The notes beneath the pieces are model-generated. The model saw nothing but the letters and a program-made list of their open reading frames with translations, did not search any database and was not told the DNA's origin. DNA of 48,696 nt from Acanthaster planci. Lineage: Eukaryota; Echinodermata; Asteroidea; Valvatida; Acanthasteridae. Location: positions 1,069,225 to 1,117,920 of the forward strand of contig NW_019091375.1 of the NCBI RefSeq assembly GCF_001949145.1. The letters are read 5' to 3'. Of this stretch, positions 32,820 through 46,100 are shown one piece after another (within the stretch, counting starts at the first letter, position 1; every line of letters begins with the position of its first letter). A program made the translations under genes and the position numbers.

Positions 32820-33652
32820 CGCTTGTAATTTATTTTAAGAAGCCCTTAGGGGCGTACACTGAGTATACAGTGTTAAAAACACGTTGGGGCAGGGCAAACA
32901 AATCCAAAATTAATTTACATCTCCCCGGCGCAAACCCATCTTTGAAATGGCAGTTTTTTCTGGGTGAATGTTGCAATGGAAAGTTGGCACTGTTTATAAA
33001 CAGTTTTGAGATATAGTTAGATGTAGTGATGAATTGACTCAAATTAGGTCCTGCAGAAGAACAGCCAGAAATGTGCACTTGTATATCTCGTACTTTCAAC
33101 AGCTGAGAGTAAGGCCGTGTCCGAATCACTTGGCTACGGCCGGAAAGTGCACGCAACTCCATGAGAACTGGCAGCGGCCACTACCACAGACTCGTGTAAT
33201 GTCAAGCCGCGGCCTAGACAATCACATCCTCTTGACATAGCTACCACATGACTACCACACATTGCACATGCCGTCAGAGTCTTTTGACAATGCAATGGGT
33301 AAAGCGTGAGGGAAGTAAATCATACCCACTGATGTATCAATATTAAGCCCCGACTTGTCAGGCGCAGGAAGTGGATATTGGTTTTGTTTCTGAACTGTGC
33401 AAAAAAAAATGGAATTGGTGCGAAGGACTGAGCGATTGCATTAATATTTAAAGTATCTGCGTAATTTGTGAGAAAGATGAATAAGTCTACTTCATGACGG
33501 TCTCAGTACTTGCCTAAGTATAAAATACACCTGATTTTAACATTTGTGACTTGAAACGACATTCTTGTTTTCGTTTTGGTTTTAAACAGTACCAACTTGT
33601 GCAAGTTGTAAGTAGACTCATTGTTTCAATTTGTCATATTGAATTTCAGACG

Positions 33653-33658
33653 TTTATT
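33653..33658 (-). promoter_or_regulatory. Candidate ERGIC2 poly(A) signal AATAAA
   Basis: First canonical AATAAA I find on the minus strand after the ERGIC2 stop, about 490 bases downstream. Based on motif and position only. Confidence 0.4.
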
Positions 33659-34149
33659 TGTATGCAAAATACAAATACTGTACTGTAACCTTTGTGCTGC
33701 TAAATCAACGATTCATCAATAAATTGAAAGGATATGACAGTTAGTGTGGTAGTTAATAATTTAAAAAAGGCTAAAAACTTAGTGAATGTGTTAAAACTTT
33801 GTCCTCCACCCAGAATTATGTTCAATAGAAAATACAAAATGTACATACACACTCCACGTACCTATTCTATGAGGGACAACAAGTGTGTTGAAACACCGTT
33901 GTCATGGAGACCAAAAATCTCATGGGGACAAAGTTTTGTCCACACATTTTGTCCACCAAACCTGGTCTTGACTTTTCAAGTACCAATATGACATGACCAA
34001 AAGAGAGCTCTCCCTCCCCTCCAGAAAAGAATTCCCTGCCTCCCAAAAGTTCCTCCCGTTTGACCCGTCACCCATCAGTGTATCTCTTATTCCCTTGGCT
34101 GTTAAAGCATCTATTCCCAAGGCTTAAATGAAACAGCTATCTAAGGCAA

Positions 34150-37100
34150 CTATTGAGGCGATGGTATCGACGGATTGGCTTGACTGTTCGGGTCTGACGC
34201 AGCGAGGTTTGGCGTGGTGTGGTCTAGCTGATGATCCGCAGGAACAGTTGTAGGCTGTTGGAAGAAATGATACCTGAGAAACTGACAAAAATATAATGTG
34301 ACATACTACCACAAAATGTGCTGAAGGTCTAACCTTTTCTGCAACAAGATCTGAGAAATTGTAATTTTGGATTTAAGTCAACAATCAGTCAGTTTATAAC
34401 AGAATGGAGGTTACTTAAAAATGTTTGACAGAGCAAAGACAACCGAAGTAGGAATTTACAAAGAGAGGTTCATTTCAAACAATAAACGCGAATACCCCTT
34501 TAAAATTGGGCTTATGTCACACTGCAAGCAATAATGACAGTATACATACGACTTGGCATATTCTTGAACGTCAGGTCACGAGTCAGGAAATGACACGATT
34601 TGCCTTTGTCTCTCAATTTCCTGTCAAGTCCATGAATCAGCCACACGTGTTGTACCCGATAAATCGTCTTAGTCATGCCTGAAGCAATGCCAAGGTGGCA
34701 TTACCCAACCCTGCCATTCCTGACCAGTGGGAACAAACATCCGTGCACTGTGTCTACTAAAAACCTAAGCGTAGAGCCAAACCTCACATTGAAAATATGC
34801 CAGTCACGCAAATGGAAAAACCATCCTTGTCCAAACATGTCAACAACCATGACTTTAAACTCTTACGCAAACTTCCCCATCAACAGGGAAACAAAACATG
34901 AATACCAAAACCAGATGTGCACAAACCTTTCTGTACATGTCTGCATGACGTCCACACATTTCTCACATCATGAGCTACAGATTCTCCATCCACTGAGGTG
35001 TTATACTGCCCTCTACATGTTCTTCCAAACCATTCCAGAAAACAGGTACATGCAATTTACATGAATGTGCGGAACTGTATCGAACATCCAGAGTGTCTGA
35101 CATTCTGTTTGCATAACAGAATATCTCTGTATTAAGTCAAGGTATGAGTCATCTCATACCAAACTCTGGGTACCTTGTCAGAAAAGAATACCCAGGCTTC
35201 CAAAGGTACGGTACCAGCAAAACGAACCAACCATTATAACCCTAACCCCCTAGGCTCCTGCACTAGAAAGCATACTGAACCTCACAAAATCCAACAGGTA
35301 CATGTACTTGTCCATGTACTTGTATATGCAGGTCACTGTACCAAACCTGATAAACTCCAGAATAAGGCCGTTGGAGTTTGATACGGTATGGATGGGTCTC
35401 TGCAGTATTTGATGACTTGCACTGAACAGTGCAAAACCTGACAAAATCAAGCATAGTCCAACAATTGGTACAGTAAGCCAGATGCTGCACAGAGTGAACC
35501 CTGTGTGTCCCAACTCACACAGAATCCCACACCATCTCCCTGGGCTCTTCATCCCAAGTCTCACAAAATTCAACAACACGATCATCAGGTACAGTACCAA
35601 ATTTGCCAAAACCCTCACAAAACCTGCTGTTGGAGTATGGCGCATGGCAGGTATGGGGTAGTTGGGGTTAATGAGGAGGTGTCACAAAGCAATGAAACAT
35701 CCACACTTTCAGGAATAACACAAACTGTCTGAAGATATGCAGCTGAAACTGTTTTCCTGAATCTAGTTTGTCAAGGTACTTTTAGGAATTTTTGTTTTAT
35801 TGTAAAGATAAAAAATTGACTGGAGCGGGATTTGAACCTGCGACCTCTGGACCACTCTACCAGTGCTCTACCATCTAAGCTATCCAGCCCTACATTGGTG
35901 GCTCTTCCCATTTGTCAATGTCTCTGTTCAGGGGGTGCTAGCCAGAAGCCATTGAACCTGAAACACCATGTAGCCAGAGATCACACCCCAATAACACGAT
36001 ACAACCTGGAATGTGGTAAACAGGATTCACTCGAAGAGGATACGGCTTTTTGAACATATATTATGAAACTATAGTCATTTTTTTTGTTGCCATGTTATTT
36101 TAGGAATCTCTGTTTCCTGTCAAATCTGAGGCTGGTCACGATTTAGGCCTGAAGGGTGTAGGATGGAGGGACCTGGAGATGTAATGAGGCCATACGGAAA
36201 AAATATGCCAGTCTGTCAGTATTTTTGGAGATAAATCAACACGTTAAATTTTTTTTTTTGAGGCTAGCCCTAACTCACCTGCGATGGTGTGTGAGTAGAA
36301 AATTTATATCTACAACAGATGGCTGATATGAGGACTTCCAGGAAGGAATGAAGAATACCTGGAGATTGAGGAGAAATGTAAAATTGAAATAAAGTTTTCA
36401 CCCACATTTTTCACCCTCACAACTCATTTCTACAGAGTGAATTACATGTACATGTAAATATGTGCAATGTATGTTGCATGCATTCAAGGTCCAATGGTAA
36501 TCCAGCCCACTGTATGTGACCCTTAACCCTTGACCTTACACGACCACTTACCTGACGTCGCAAAGATTCCTCCTACGATGCCGCACAGCCTGATGAGAAA
36601 CTGTGAATACGGCTCGTGCGTTTCCGTCACGCTGATCTCTAGTGATGACAGGTCATACTTGAAGAAAATACCTGAGACGCCATGGCTACCCTCATTGTGG
36701 TTTATCGTTCTTTCCTACATAAAAGAAGTCAGAATTGTGCAATAAAGTCAGTTCTGAATAAGTGTCAAGATTTGGTGAAGTAATAGGGATAATAACAAGT
36801 TTTTATTATAGTGCTTTTTACTACATGTGTGATTACAGCACTTTTTATTATTATTACCCCTGCTCACTGGGCTTATGAAACATTCCAAATACCTTCTCAG
36901 CTCCTCGCGGAGTATACATCTCGATACAGCCATTTTGGTGCTGCTAAATCAATCACAGTAACTATCTCTGCCCTCACAGGTAACGTGACTTGCCCAAGGG
37001 CACATGCATCATGCCCCCAGGCTGGGTTCGAACCCACAACCTGCAGTTTTACCGGCCGACTAGAAATCTAATGCTCATAACCATGAGGTCAAAGCACACC

Positions 37101-40100
37101 ACCATTTGGCACTTTTCAAATGAGCACAGGCGAGAGATATTCTCAGCTGAATTTGGCCTATGGATAGACAGAGGCTGCACGTGTCTATGCAAACAATGAT
37201 TAACAGAGACCTGCAAAATCCACTTTCCAAGCAGTCACAAAGAGAATGCCCTGGCTGAAAGTTGAAAGCTTACAAATCATGCCATATGCTCTACAATCAG
37301 TGACATGTTTTGCACAGTTTCTACTATATCTACCATGTCTACATGTGTTTCCATTGTAAATTAAACAGTCTTCTCAGATTTGAAAGCACAGATCCGGTAG
37401 CATTGTTTTCTTTTCCTCTTCAATTTTCTATGCAGTTTGTTTTGTTCATTTTTTTCTCTCTGAGGGGAGTGCTTGTCTGCTTGAATTTCTCTTATCTTAG
37501 ATTTACACAGTAACTGCTGTTTTGGATTCTAAATAGGTTACTTCAATCGTATAGCAGTTCCCGCTTGTTTGCTGTGAATTGCATGCTTTGTGCTTACAGG
37601 CACAAATTGCCCAAGCTTAACAATGCAGCAGGAAATTTCACAATAGGAAATACATGTGACTGCAAATCAGCATACAGGTGCAACTATGGTACCAGGCATT
37701 CAACAGGTACACCTGTCACCTGGTTAACCCTGAGCAAGGTCATGTACATGCATAAGGCCCTAATAGAACTAACTTGTCTACAGCTGGATGCGAATTAATT
37801 GGAAATTTATGGAGATATTGCTTCCACATAAGTTGAGAGATGAGACATAGCAGACAGTGCCGAGCCAAGAAGCCAGAATCGTCAAGGCTCAAACACCTGA
37901 TCAGTGACAGCCCTTTCCTGCTCTTTCTTTCACTTCTGGTTTCCCTTCATCAAACTTCCATCAAATTGATGGAACACTGCATAACTGTGGGTATTTTTTT
38001 TTTTATTTGAAGGGGGAAATCCTGGGAAAACATGCCAAGGTTCCTTGCCAACTACATGTACAAGGCCACACTTGTCACATGTACGTAATCCAATACCCAG
38101 TTTTGCTTCCTTCAAAAGTCCCTATGCCAGTGGTCACAAGCTTTCCTTATATTCAGACATTAGGGCTGAGTCTGATCAGATAATTGGCTATTCAAGTATT
38201 TGACCTGAAATTTGTATGAATATTCAAATGCTTGGATGAATAGCAAATGTTTGGTATGGCAAGCCTCTCAAAAAGTAATTTTTAATTGAAGCACCAAAGA
38301 ACACCTGATTAATGTAAGCATAGTTTGACTCTAACCTGAAAAAGTCGGGATTAAAACCGTTCTTTTTGTCAAAAAACGAGGTAGAGTTCGATTGTACTGC
38401 ACAGACCTGTAAGGTGTATGAATACTTGAATTGAAACATGTACATGTATCATACCTTTGGCACACGCCTGACCTTTAAGTCATAAAACACTAAACAACGT
38501 GCCAGAACACTGCTTATGGTCTCTCCTTGTACCAACACGACCAAGTACATGCTCAAGTCAATGATACGCCCCCCTAAAAAAAAAGAACACGAAGCTGTGC
38601 TTCCTCTTTCCCAATCTATTTTGCTGGAGGCACAAGGCCAATTTTAATAGGGAAAACGTAAAAGAAAACAATGTGTCTAGTAGAGTTTCAATGCAGTGCA
38701 AAATTAAACATACACGAACATGTGCATGTAACTACAGTGAGGTATTCTTTTGTTCATTTTGTTTGGAAAGAAAAAGCGCCATCCGACCTCTCTTGCTGTT
38801 ATTTATAATGAGTTTACACTTAGCTGCACACTGAAACATTAACAAGACCCCCTTCAAAAAACAAACACATACACATGTGAAAGCCCTTTTGTCTGATGCT
38901 GAGTACATGTAATGGGAAGACCTATTTCTTTTTAAGCCTGAACCCCTCTTAATATGCTTAAGGCCATGTGAAAAAAGACAATCGTTTCACATAGCTGTCC
39001 ACATCCTGTTTTCAAGCCACATGCATGTCCGGTTTTGTTTAGGGGATTTCCCCTTGAATATCCGTCTGCTGGCAAGCCTTGTACATGTACAGTGTACCTT
39101 CATGTACATGTATTAACCCTAACTCATATTAATATTGGAGGATTCAGGACTGTTAGGGTTAATGTAGATCACTCAGAGAACAGTTGAAGAACAAATGAAT
39201 GAAACCTTAAGGCACCCTTAGTTTAACATACATGCACATGTAACGATACCACCTCAGGATACGCTGGCCAGCTCATATGTGCCCTGGCCTTAAACATGTT
39301 AAACAAAAACTACATCCTTGTAAATTTGCACATACATGTACATAGATGTACAGTACATCTACGTACATCTACATGTACATTCTGATCTGAGAATTCCATA
39401 CGGGTAATTCCAGAAATTTGGGGTCTATTTTTTATGTCCCTGTCACATTTGACATATATATAATTTTGTAAGCTCAGAACACCTTTTCTAATTTCCAAGA
39501 GGGTTGAATGTATGCAAATTACCAGCCAAACAAATAGAAGTAGTTTGAAATTGATTCCGGTGATATTTCCATGTCAAATAACCAAGGTCAGATGAAACCT
39601 GGACACAAAAATGTCACACTTTCGCACCCGTAATTTCTTGAATTACCCACACATATGTCCATTACTTCATAAAAAGCTACCATTACTGGCTGCTTTGAAA
39701 CATAATGTTGTTTATCAATTTGAATGTAAAAACTACCGGTGGCTGATCTTGTAAAAATATAAATGCATAAAATTGCACCGGCCCAAATCCACATGATGTG
39801 AACCTCTCAACATTCTGTTTTTCAAGCTTGTCCCTTCTTGGCCAGACTCCAGAATTCTGTTTCACACATAATGCAATCTGCCTTTCCACTCAGGGTGCAG
39901 CTTTTTGTTGCACAGAGGTCAGAGGTCACCGAGGACAATACACCATGCCCTTTTGCACCAGTAACTTTAGATTTGGTTTCCTTCTGGGAAAACTGTCCGA
40001 GTTGCACGGCATACATGCAGACATTTTAAAAAAAGCCCGGTGCAAAGAGCAGACACCCACACACACACTCAAAAAACCTTCCACAATAGCAAAAAAAGCT

Positions 40101-43100
40101 GCTCATACAAAAAACGCACTACTCGACCTCGACCTGTGATCCTAAATCTCTGTTTACAATCTAGATACAACAAATCACACTACAAGGGAGCCCAAACTTC
40201 AGTCTGGAAATGCTTATGGGGGAGGGAAACCCAAGTGATATTTATGACTTTCCAAGAAAGTGTCTAGCCTTCAAATAGGTTTAATGAGGGTTCAGATCAC
40301 ACAGTCATCACAAAATTTCCACTTTTCTGGACTACTGCATGTACAATGTAGATATGGAAAAAAATAATTTTAGCCTTTGGGTAATTCCAGAAATTTGGGG
40401 TCCAAAAGTGTAGCATTTTGGTGTCCCTAAATGTATTACACCGTACATCTGACCTTTGTTATTTGACATGGAAATATCACCAGAATTGATTTCAAACTAT
40501 TACAATTTGTTTGGCAGGTAATTTGCATTAATTCATCACTCTTGGAAATTATAGAACATGTTCTGAACTTACAAACTCACGTGTCAGATGTTCAGGGACC
40601 CCTAAATTTTGGAATCCCCCTTTGCGAAACTAGATAAAAGGGGCAAAATAGAAGAACACACTTTTCCCATTCCTACATCTGTAGATTTGCTGAAAAATTC
40701 TACATCTGTGATGTAATCAAGCAAAATGAGTCGTTTATCAAGGTTTTATTCAAAATATCTCAGAATAAAATGTCCAAAGTTAAACATTTCATGCTTTAAC
40801 TTCAACTACTGTCCAAAGGTTGTTTCAAGGTTGGTACATGTATTTTAACAGAAATGAAGTTGACATTGTACGAGTATTCCTGTCAAAGGAATAAAATTCC
40901 ACAAATTGGCCTGGGTCAACAAATGACTCACTTTGAGTGATTGCATTACATTTCACTCTACATGCAGTTGCTTTTTTTTTTGGTGATGCCCAAAAAACAA
41001 AGGTCAGAGGTCAGAGAAAAGAACAACATCCAAATCAACACACTGTTACCCTAAAATGAATGTAAATTAAACACTGTGTTGGACAGTGCCCTCAAGAGTC
41101 CCACAAAGTTCAGTCCAGCCCATTTCTTGACCATTTATATGGATTTAAAAAGGTTATTACTGGTAACATTTGGAGATTTTTCCGTTGAAACATACTTTGC
41201 AAACAAAGAGAAAAACTGGAGACATATTTACCCTTTCTGTGACGGCAAACTGGTGAGTGTTCATCCGCGCCTTCCTGGTGTTTACTTTGGTGGGAACTAT
41301 CTGAAGAAAGTATTGGTAGATTCTTCGGTCTGCAAGGTCAAATAAATTAAAATCAATTCGAAAGTATGTTTAAATTTCACCATATAACCGCAATCCATTT
41401 ATCCTTCCAAACCAAATTCAAGGATTTTGTGGAAGTGCCAAGCCATTGTTACTTTATAGGGGCTCGATGCCCTTTAAAAATGAAGTACAAAGAATGCGCT
41501 AAGGCTGTGTGGAATACCCGAATACCCAAATATTCGATCAATCAACAAATATTCGAAAAGCATTTTCGAATTTGAATGAAAAATTTATGAAAAGGGAGAA
41601 TTTTCTTTTGTTTTAAATGAGAAAAAATGGACTAGGGAGGTTTGGTCCAAGTAAATTTAAATGAAAAGTGACAAAAACAATTTGAAAAGTACATTACATT
41701 ATTCATTAAAAAATTCAAAAGGAACAAACATTTTAAACAGGAAAAAGATTAGTGTTCACCGCTTAAATAAACCTTGCTAAATCATGGCTGGAGATACTCG
41801 TAGACGTGAAAAGCTAGTATAGTGATTATAATGTACATGTACAATTCTATCCGTTATTGCAATTGATTTTGTATATGGTTTGTTCATCAACAATCTGCCG
41901 GTTGGTACAACCGAATATTAGGAAAAGTGAATTATTGGAATTAACTAAGCCCTAGAATGTGCCATTGGTTTCCTGCAGGAAAGTAGCCAAATCCTCTCCA
42001 GATTCGATACTCATTATCACTCTTTTACCAAACATTTCACGGGATTCAAAAACAAAAATCAGTCCCCAGATTTTATTGGAGAAGTCCAGGAATTTTTGGT
42101 ACAGAGGTAATTACCGGTAGCATAATTCTGTTTGGTTTTAAAAATAACTTCTTTGTTTTTTTCACCATACTTGAAGTCACATTAGACAGTGTCACTAATG
42201 GAAGTCAGCTCCGAGTAATACACAAGGGTTTCATACAAAGCTAGGAAAGTAGTCAAGTTCTTTATTACAAAAGCCATAGAGTAATAATTTTCAGCTGCAC
42301 ATGGTCAACACATTAATCACATTTTCCTTTGCCCAAAAATATGCGATCCAGGAAATTTATGCTGACTACGTGCTGATCATGCTTTTCCATTTGGATGACC
42401 TCCGAAAGAGAAACTGATTTTTTTTTCACACAATCCTGAAGAGTGAAAGTTTCTAACATAATCAAAACCATTCTCTGATATGTTAGTCTACTATAAAAAA
42501 AATGGTACTTACTGTCCTTTGTCACTTTCTCTTCGGCGTCAAGTTGATTTATGATGCCAGGGGCAGGTTCCCCAAATGACAAGTGATCGATGCGATGACT
42601 AAAATTGTACTCTGCCGGGAAGAAAATACACATTAGTGTAACGAATCTGTGTAAACTCAGAATGGGTTCAGTATGTGAGAAAAACGGAGGGAGAGGGCAC
42701 AGGGGGCTGAACAGAAATAGAACGTTCCCAGTTTTGTCATAAGAAAACCTGTCTAGTGGGTTTTTTGGATAAGATGGTAGTTGCATTTGGACTATTTTGC
42801 CGGTTTTTTGTACCTAGGGAGCTTCCACTCAACGACGGGTTGAAGACTTCTACATCTATTTATGGCTTCATATTTTGTTAATGTAACACATTACAAGTCA
42901 TTACATGTGAGAAATTTATTGAAAAAGAACACAGAACAAAAAAAAAAATTCAGTCAGGAAAACAGAAGGAAGTTGGAGGCAAGAAACAATGTTTTCTCCC
43001 CTTGGCTCAGGGTCACATGTAAATAATACAGACAGCAGATGGTTAAAAATGGTCCAGTACAAAGTGGTGTGCGACACGACACATGCGTGTTATCTCCTCT

Positions 43101-46100
43101 ACCACGCACCCCCAGCCCCCACACACACACAAAGAGACTTGCCCCTACACACAAGAGCCCCGCACTCTGGATAACCTACATTTGTATTTCAGATTCAAAC
43201 AAAACTGCCAAGATTAAGATACATGTAGGCTGTACATTGCCCATGAATTTACAGGCGTATGAAATTTCATCTCTGAATCGAGCCAGGCACCCGCAAATCG
43301 GCCATCTGTTTCCTAGTTTATCAAATTGCATATTTCAGTTTCTGTGGCCAAACACAGAAGCAACTGTGACGGTCGTTTTCATAACACCCATGTGTTTTTT
43401 GCATTTCATTTGCCTGGGAGAGTCCATATGTCTGTACTGAAAACATCAGGAAATGAATACGAAATGTCTTTTTCAATTAGCAGAAGTACAGATGTACATG
43501 TACAACACAGGAGCCTGTGAGATGTTGATTTCTTTCCAACGGGCTAAATGTGAATTTACAGTTTTATGTGAGCATCTAACAATGCGAAAGAAGCGAAATA
43601 TGCTTTCAAATTATTCAATTTTTTATGAACCAAATTCATCCATTACAAATCCTTGTAATTACTTTGGGTAATAATGTCATTTATGCATTCACCACTGGGT
43701 TAGTCTAGTATGCAAACATATTATTGAGTGGATATAATTAATTCTGCCCCATTTCTGAAAATGCAAATGTTATATTTACATGCATACAAGTGTATTTTTC
43801 TTGAAAATGAAAGACTACCACAGCCTTTTGTGTGGTTTGTTCACCCATGTTATTGTACATGTACGTGTATATTAAAGATTCCCTTCTGTTTTGCTTCAAA
43901 TCGCATTGCCTTCCTTCTTGACTGTGCATATGTGTATATTGGGATAAACACGAATCTTTTCCTTTTTTGCTATGCCAGTATGACTGCAGAGGCATGTATA
44001 TAGGCTCGGGTATGTAGGTACGTACATAGGCTCAATCAATACTTACGGGAAGGGTCGACCATTAACGCCAGGTGGGCGTGGCCCTTGGGGTGAGGAATGC
44101 TTTTACCGACAGTCACGTGAAAATTACCAGCAACCTAATGGGGAGATCATCATGAAAATGACTCATGACTCAGACACGACACTTCACACTGAATATAAAC
44201 ACTGTACTGTTCAGGGTACACACCGCAACAATGATGTACCACGCTGTTCCAATGTACATGGATTATGTTACAGCACTTGGCATACCGCCTAGTCACACTG
44301 ATGTAATACACAGACAGAAATGCCATACATGTACATGTGCAAAATCTTCATTTAACAAAACACCAAGAAGGCTACAGCCAAAATGGTTTTCAAAAAGTTG
44401 AAACTGTCATGAAAGAGCTACACGTGTCTAGCATTTAAGGTTGCACCTCTACCGTAGATATATCCCTTTCAGAGGGGTGTGAGAAGTCAATTTGGAATCC
44501 CATCCCAAACCTGCTAAGGCTGGGTCTGGCTCTTTGCCAGCTGCAAACAGAGTTTTGTGGGCAAATATATGCACAAGAAATGTACGTGCACAGTTACTGT
44601 CAACTCCTTTTCGGAAAATAAATAGTGAAATGATTAATAATTGATTGAATGTTTACCTGTTCCACACAGCCCCTGAAGGAATATACGCAATGTCTTTTGA
44701 CACCGGTATTAGCATGAATTAATGCATTACCAAATAGGCCTAAAGGTACTGGAATACCTCAGGCACGCTTTTCTTGGACAAGTGACAAGTGTCACAGGTT
44801 GAGTCCATAAGAAGTCCAGTCAGGAGTCTTGTCACAAGACCACTCATACATGTACGTGTAACTGCGTGAACAATGGCAAAAGAACGCTTTGTTCACAGCT
44901 CATTTGAACAGCCTGGGACTGGAGTTAATTTAACTCTGCACGTAGCACTGCGGGGGGGGGGGAAGAGGATTTGTTTTGCTGTACCCATTGCCCTTTTCCA
45001 TTATGAGCCCAGCCTTAACATCAACTCCCTAGGCCTTTTCACTAGGAACCATCCTCAATCCTCCAAAATCCTCTGATTTTTTGACAAGAAAAAATTGCAT
45101 TCAGGCTCAATCCTTCAAAATCCTCCAAACTGCCCGAAGGATTTGGAGGGATTGAGGAATGGTAGGGTTAAGGAGTTTATTCTGTTACTCGGTGCAGACA
45201 CTCGGACTCCAATTTCATGAAAACGTGAGACCTCATTCTCACACAGTTCCCTTGCTTTTAAGTCAGGCCAGCCACCAATGTATGCTTTTTCCCACTGCCT
45301 TTCTCAATGCACGTAGGCTGGCTGGCTGGCTGGCACGCAGACAGCCTTGAGTGTCAAATGACTGTAACAACAAAACCACATGTCTGATCGAGTTGCAACT
45401 TCAACTTTGTACTAATATGAAGTGTTTCTACATTTAGGCATAATTTTTTCAACGATCGGCCATGGGAAAGCCGAGTCCCTATTGGACCGACTGCTGTACA
45501 TGCATACCACCTCATTTTTGGTGCGTGTACATGTACTGTAAATATGCTTGGAGGTCATAGAAAGGACTCATTTGCATATGTACAACACTGGCCACGGCTT
45601 TCTAGGCCCAAATCAGGCATGGCTTGTAGGCCCAATTCGGGCACAACTTCAGATTGACCGCCACTGACCTTGTTGACCACTAGACTGCCGTGCAGCCGGC
45701 AGGCATCCGGCGGGCCTTTGCCCTTCTTGTTGGGAGGGCTTTCGGTGGGCTTGCTGTCAAATCCAGACTGGAACAGGAGGTCTTGTAACGCATGTTCCTC
45801 GCTTAGAGCAGCTTTGATCATCTTGAACGTTCTGTTTCGAAGAAAACACAAAGAGACTCGGAGTCTCGTAAGCCGAGGACTATGATCTCTGACTTCCCAC
45901 TGAGGAAGTGTGGCCTAGTGGATTAGCCAAGCATGAAAGTAAACCAGTTAATAATTTTTCTGTTTTCTTCTCTCGAAAAGCCTTGTTCTTTTCCTTTTAA
46001 TCTTTTTTTAATTTTCCTTTTAATCTTTTTTTAATTGTGAAAAGGTACCTGGAAAATGTCTACATAGTGATGGATTTTGAAGATTTGAGGTGGTTTTGAG

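Larger units (their letters stand above)
29624..34149. other. Convergent spacer between APAF1 and ERGIC2
   Basis: It contains the 3' ends of both genes. Beyond the listed hairpin, inverted-repeat element, tRNA-like sequence and poly(A) candidates, I recognise nothing coding. Frames near 29961-30143, 31065-31577 and 31918-32124 show no domain I know and no splice pattern. Confidence 0.5.

Noticed and set aside
35817-35889. Functional tRNA gene, nominal anticodon AGT
   Set aside because: Position 33 is G and the anticodon stem has a mismatch; kept as a tRNA-like pseudogene or repeat.
39112-39163. Interstitial telomere repeat
   Set aside because: Only one TTAGGG-like word per end, arranged as an inverted pair rather than a tandem array.
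42313-42786. Continuous minus-strand frame of 157 codons
   Set aside because: Only 42513-42611 is real (ERGIC2 exon 6); the rest reads into introns past good GT and AG sites.
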